From Candidatus Nanohalarchaeota archaeon (GTDB lineage: Archaea; EX4484-52): DNA of 31,231 bases. Under the pieces are notes generated by a model. That model saw nothing but the letters and a program-made list of their open reading frames with translations. It was not told the DNA's origin and ran no database searches. Shown piece after piece: positions 30,944-31,231 of the stretch (within the stretch, counting starts at the first letter, position 1; each line of letters opens with the position of its first letter). A program made the position numbers and the translations under genes. Location: positions 1-31,231 of the forward strand of contig DAOVUW010000003.1 in assembly GCA_030632385.1 (NCBI GenBank). The letters are read 5' to 3'.

Positions 30944-31219
30944 ATGGAAGAGACAATATATATTATAGATACATGTGTTTTTGTTAAAGAAGGGTTTTTT
31001 TTTGATAATGGAAGAATTCATATAAGTCCATATTCTGTAATTGAGGAGGTTAAATCTCCTGAAGCATCAATACGATTAGATTGTATTGAACGTCAGAGAA
31101 GTGTTGAATTCATGCAACCAAAAAAAGAATTTATTGAAGAAGCAAAAAATCTGGAGAAAAAAATAAAAGCCAAAGGGAGTTTAAGCAGAACTGATCTGGA
31201 CATAATTGCTCTTGCTTAG
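30944..31219 (+). CDS. nob1: Nob1-like PIN domain endonuclease, apparently truncated
   Basis: A 91-residue frame with the first part of an archaeal Nob1-type PIN nuclease, which matures the 3' end of 16S rRNA. IIDTCVFVKEG carries the first catalytic Asp, SPYSVIEEVKS the Glu, and LSRTDLDIIALA the second acidic cluster. An in-frame TAG (31217-31219) ends it just after this point, so the last PIN strand and the zinc ribbon are missing; family members are much longer. One extra T before the TAG would continue as ALVFRQ, which suggests a frameshift or sequence error near the window edge. The ATG is one base after the aIF2-beta stop. The frame is open upstream to 30836, inside aIF2-beta, but that part is a shadow. 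Confidence 0.7.
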   Translation: MEETIYIIDTCVFVKEGFFFDNGRIHISPYSVIEEVKSPEASIRLDCIERQRSVEFMQPKKEFIEEAKNLEKKIKAKGSLSRTDLDIIALA

Positions 31220-31231
31220 TTTTTCGCCAAA

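Overview
The window is AT-rich archaeal DNA, most likely from a small-genome lineage of the DPANN type (Woesearchaeota/Pacearchaeota-like). The domain is clear: transcription factor S, archaeal DnaG, the KH/beta-CASP factor aCPSF1 (FttA), ribosomal protein L10e, aIF2-beta, a Nob1-like PIN protein, geranylgeranyl reductase, a cupin-type phosphoglucose isomerase and type IV pilins with archaeal class III signal peptides. The DPANN placement is an inference from gene style and compactness. Many start codons lie about 25-28 bp after a TATA box, so leaderless transcripts appear common. I used that spacing to choose several starts. T-rich tracts after genes fit archaeal U-tract termination.

Layout. 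1-67 is the 5' end of a probable insertion-sequence transposase (minus strand) with a palindromic end at 100-119. 222-1340 holds two tandem pilin paralogues. 1410-4885 holds an AarF/UbiB-like kinase, a winged-helix protein fused to an S-layer-like domain, and a divergent small cupin/Dabb pair. 4899-9576 (minus) holds valS and then a signal peptidase - TFS - nucleotide-sugar dehydrogenase cluster. 9665-12778 (plus) holds geranylgeranyl reductase, uppS, three paralogous cysteine-rich membrane-anchored small proteins and tRNA-Val. 12779-13554 is a non-coding region of nested palindromes around tRNA-Glu. 14162-17432 is a surface-sugar operon (cupin phosphoglucose isomerase, GT-C glycosyltransferase, DPPR-synthase-like UbiA protein). 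Then follow a GIY-YIG/DUF4357 protein, pcm, htpX, an unknown membrane protein, dnaG, DUF167, tRNA-Gln(CTG), metS, an FMN-binding PNPOx-like protein, a GbsR/MarR-like regulator and a CrtC/AttH-like lipocalin candidate. 27993-31219 is an information-processing cluster: aCPSF1, L10e, tRNA-Gln(TTG), aIF2-beta and a Nob1-like protein.

How the genes fit together. UppS would supply polyprenyl phosphate. The DPPR-synthase-like enzyme and the GT-C transferase would use polyprenyl carriers, and the nucleotide-sugar dehydrogenase would supply an aminouronic acid, so a lipid-linked glycan or glycoprotein pathway is the natural reading. Signal peptidase, pilins, the S-layer-like domain and the cysteine-rich anchored proteins are consistent with investment in the cell surface.

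The most unusual material is the 12779-13554 region. Directly downstream of tRNA-Val and tRNA-Glu sit two arrays of alternating stem-loop modules. Type A is an outer stem, a linker resembling AGCGAAC, then an inner GGAATTCC-like hairpin. Type B is an AACC-T-N-AAAA arm pairing with TTTT-N'-T-GGTT around a loop containing GTAAG. The three type B copies keep one T/T mismatch at the same place while neighbouring base pairs covary. I do not recognise this element. Other points of note are the Cys-rich CCCxC protein family and a tRNA-Gln gene that overlaps the end of the L10e coding sequence.
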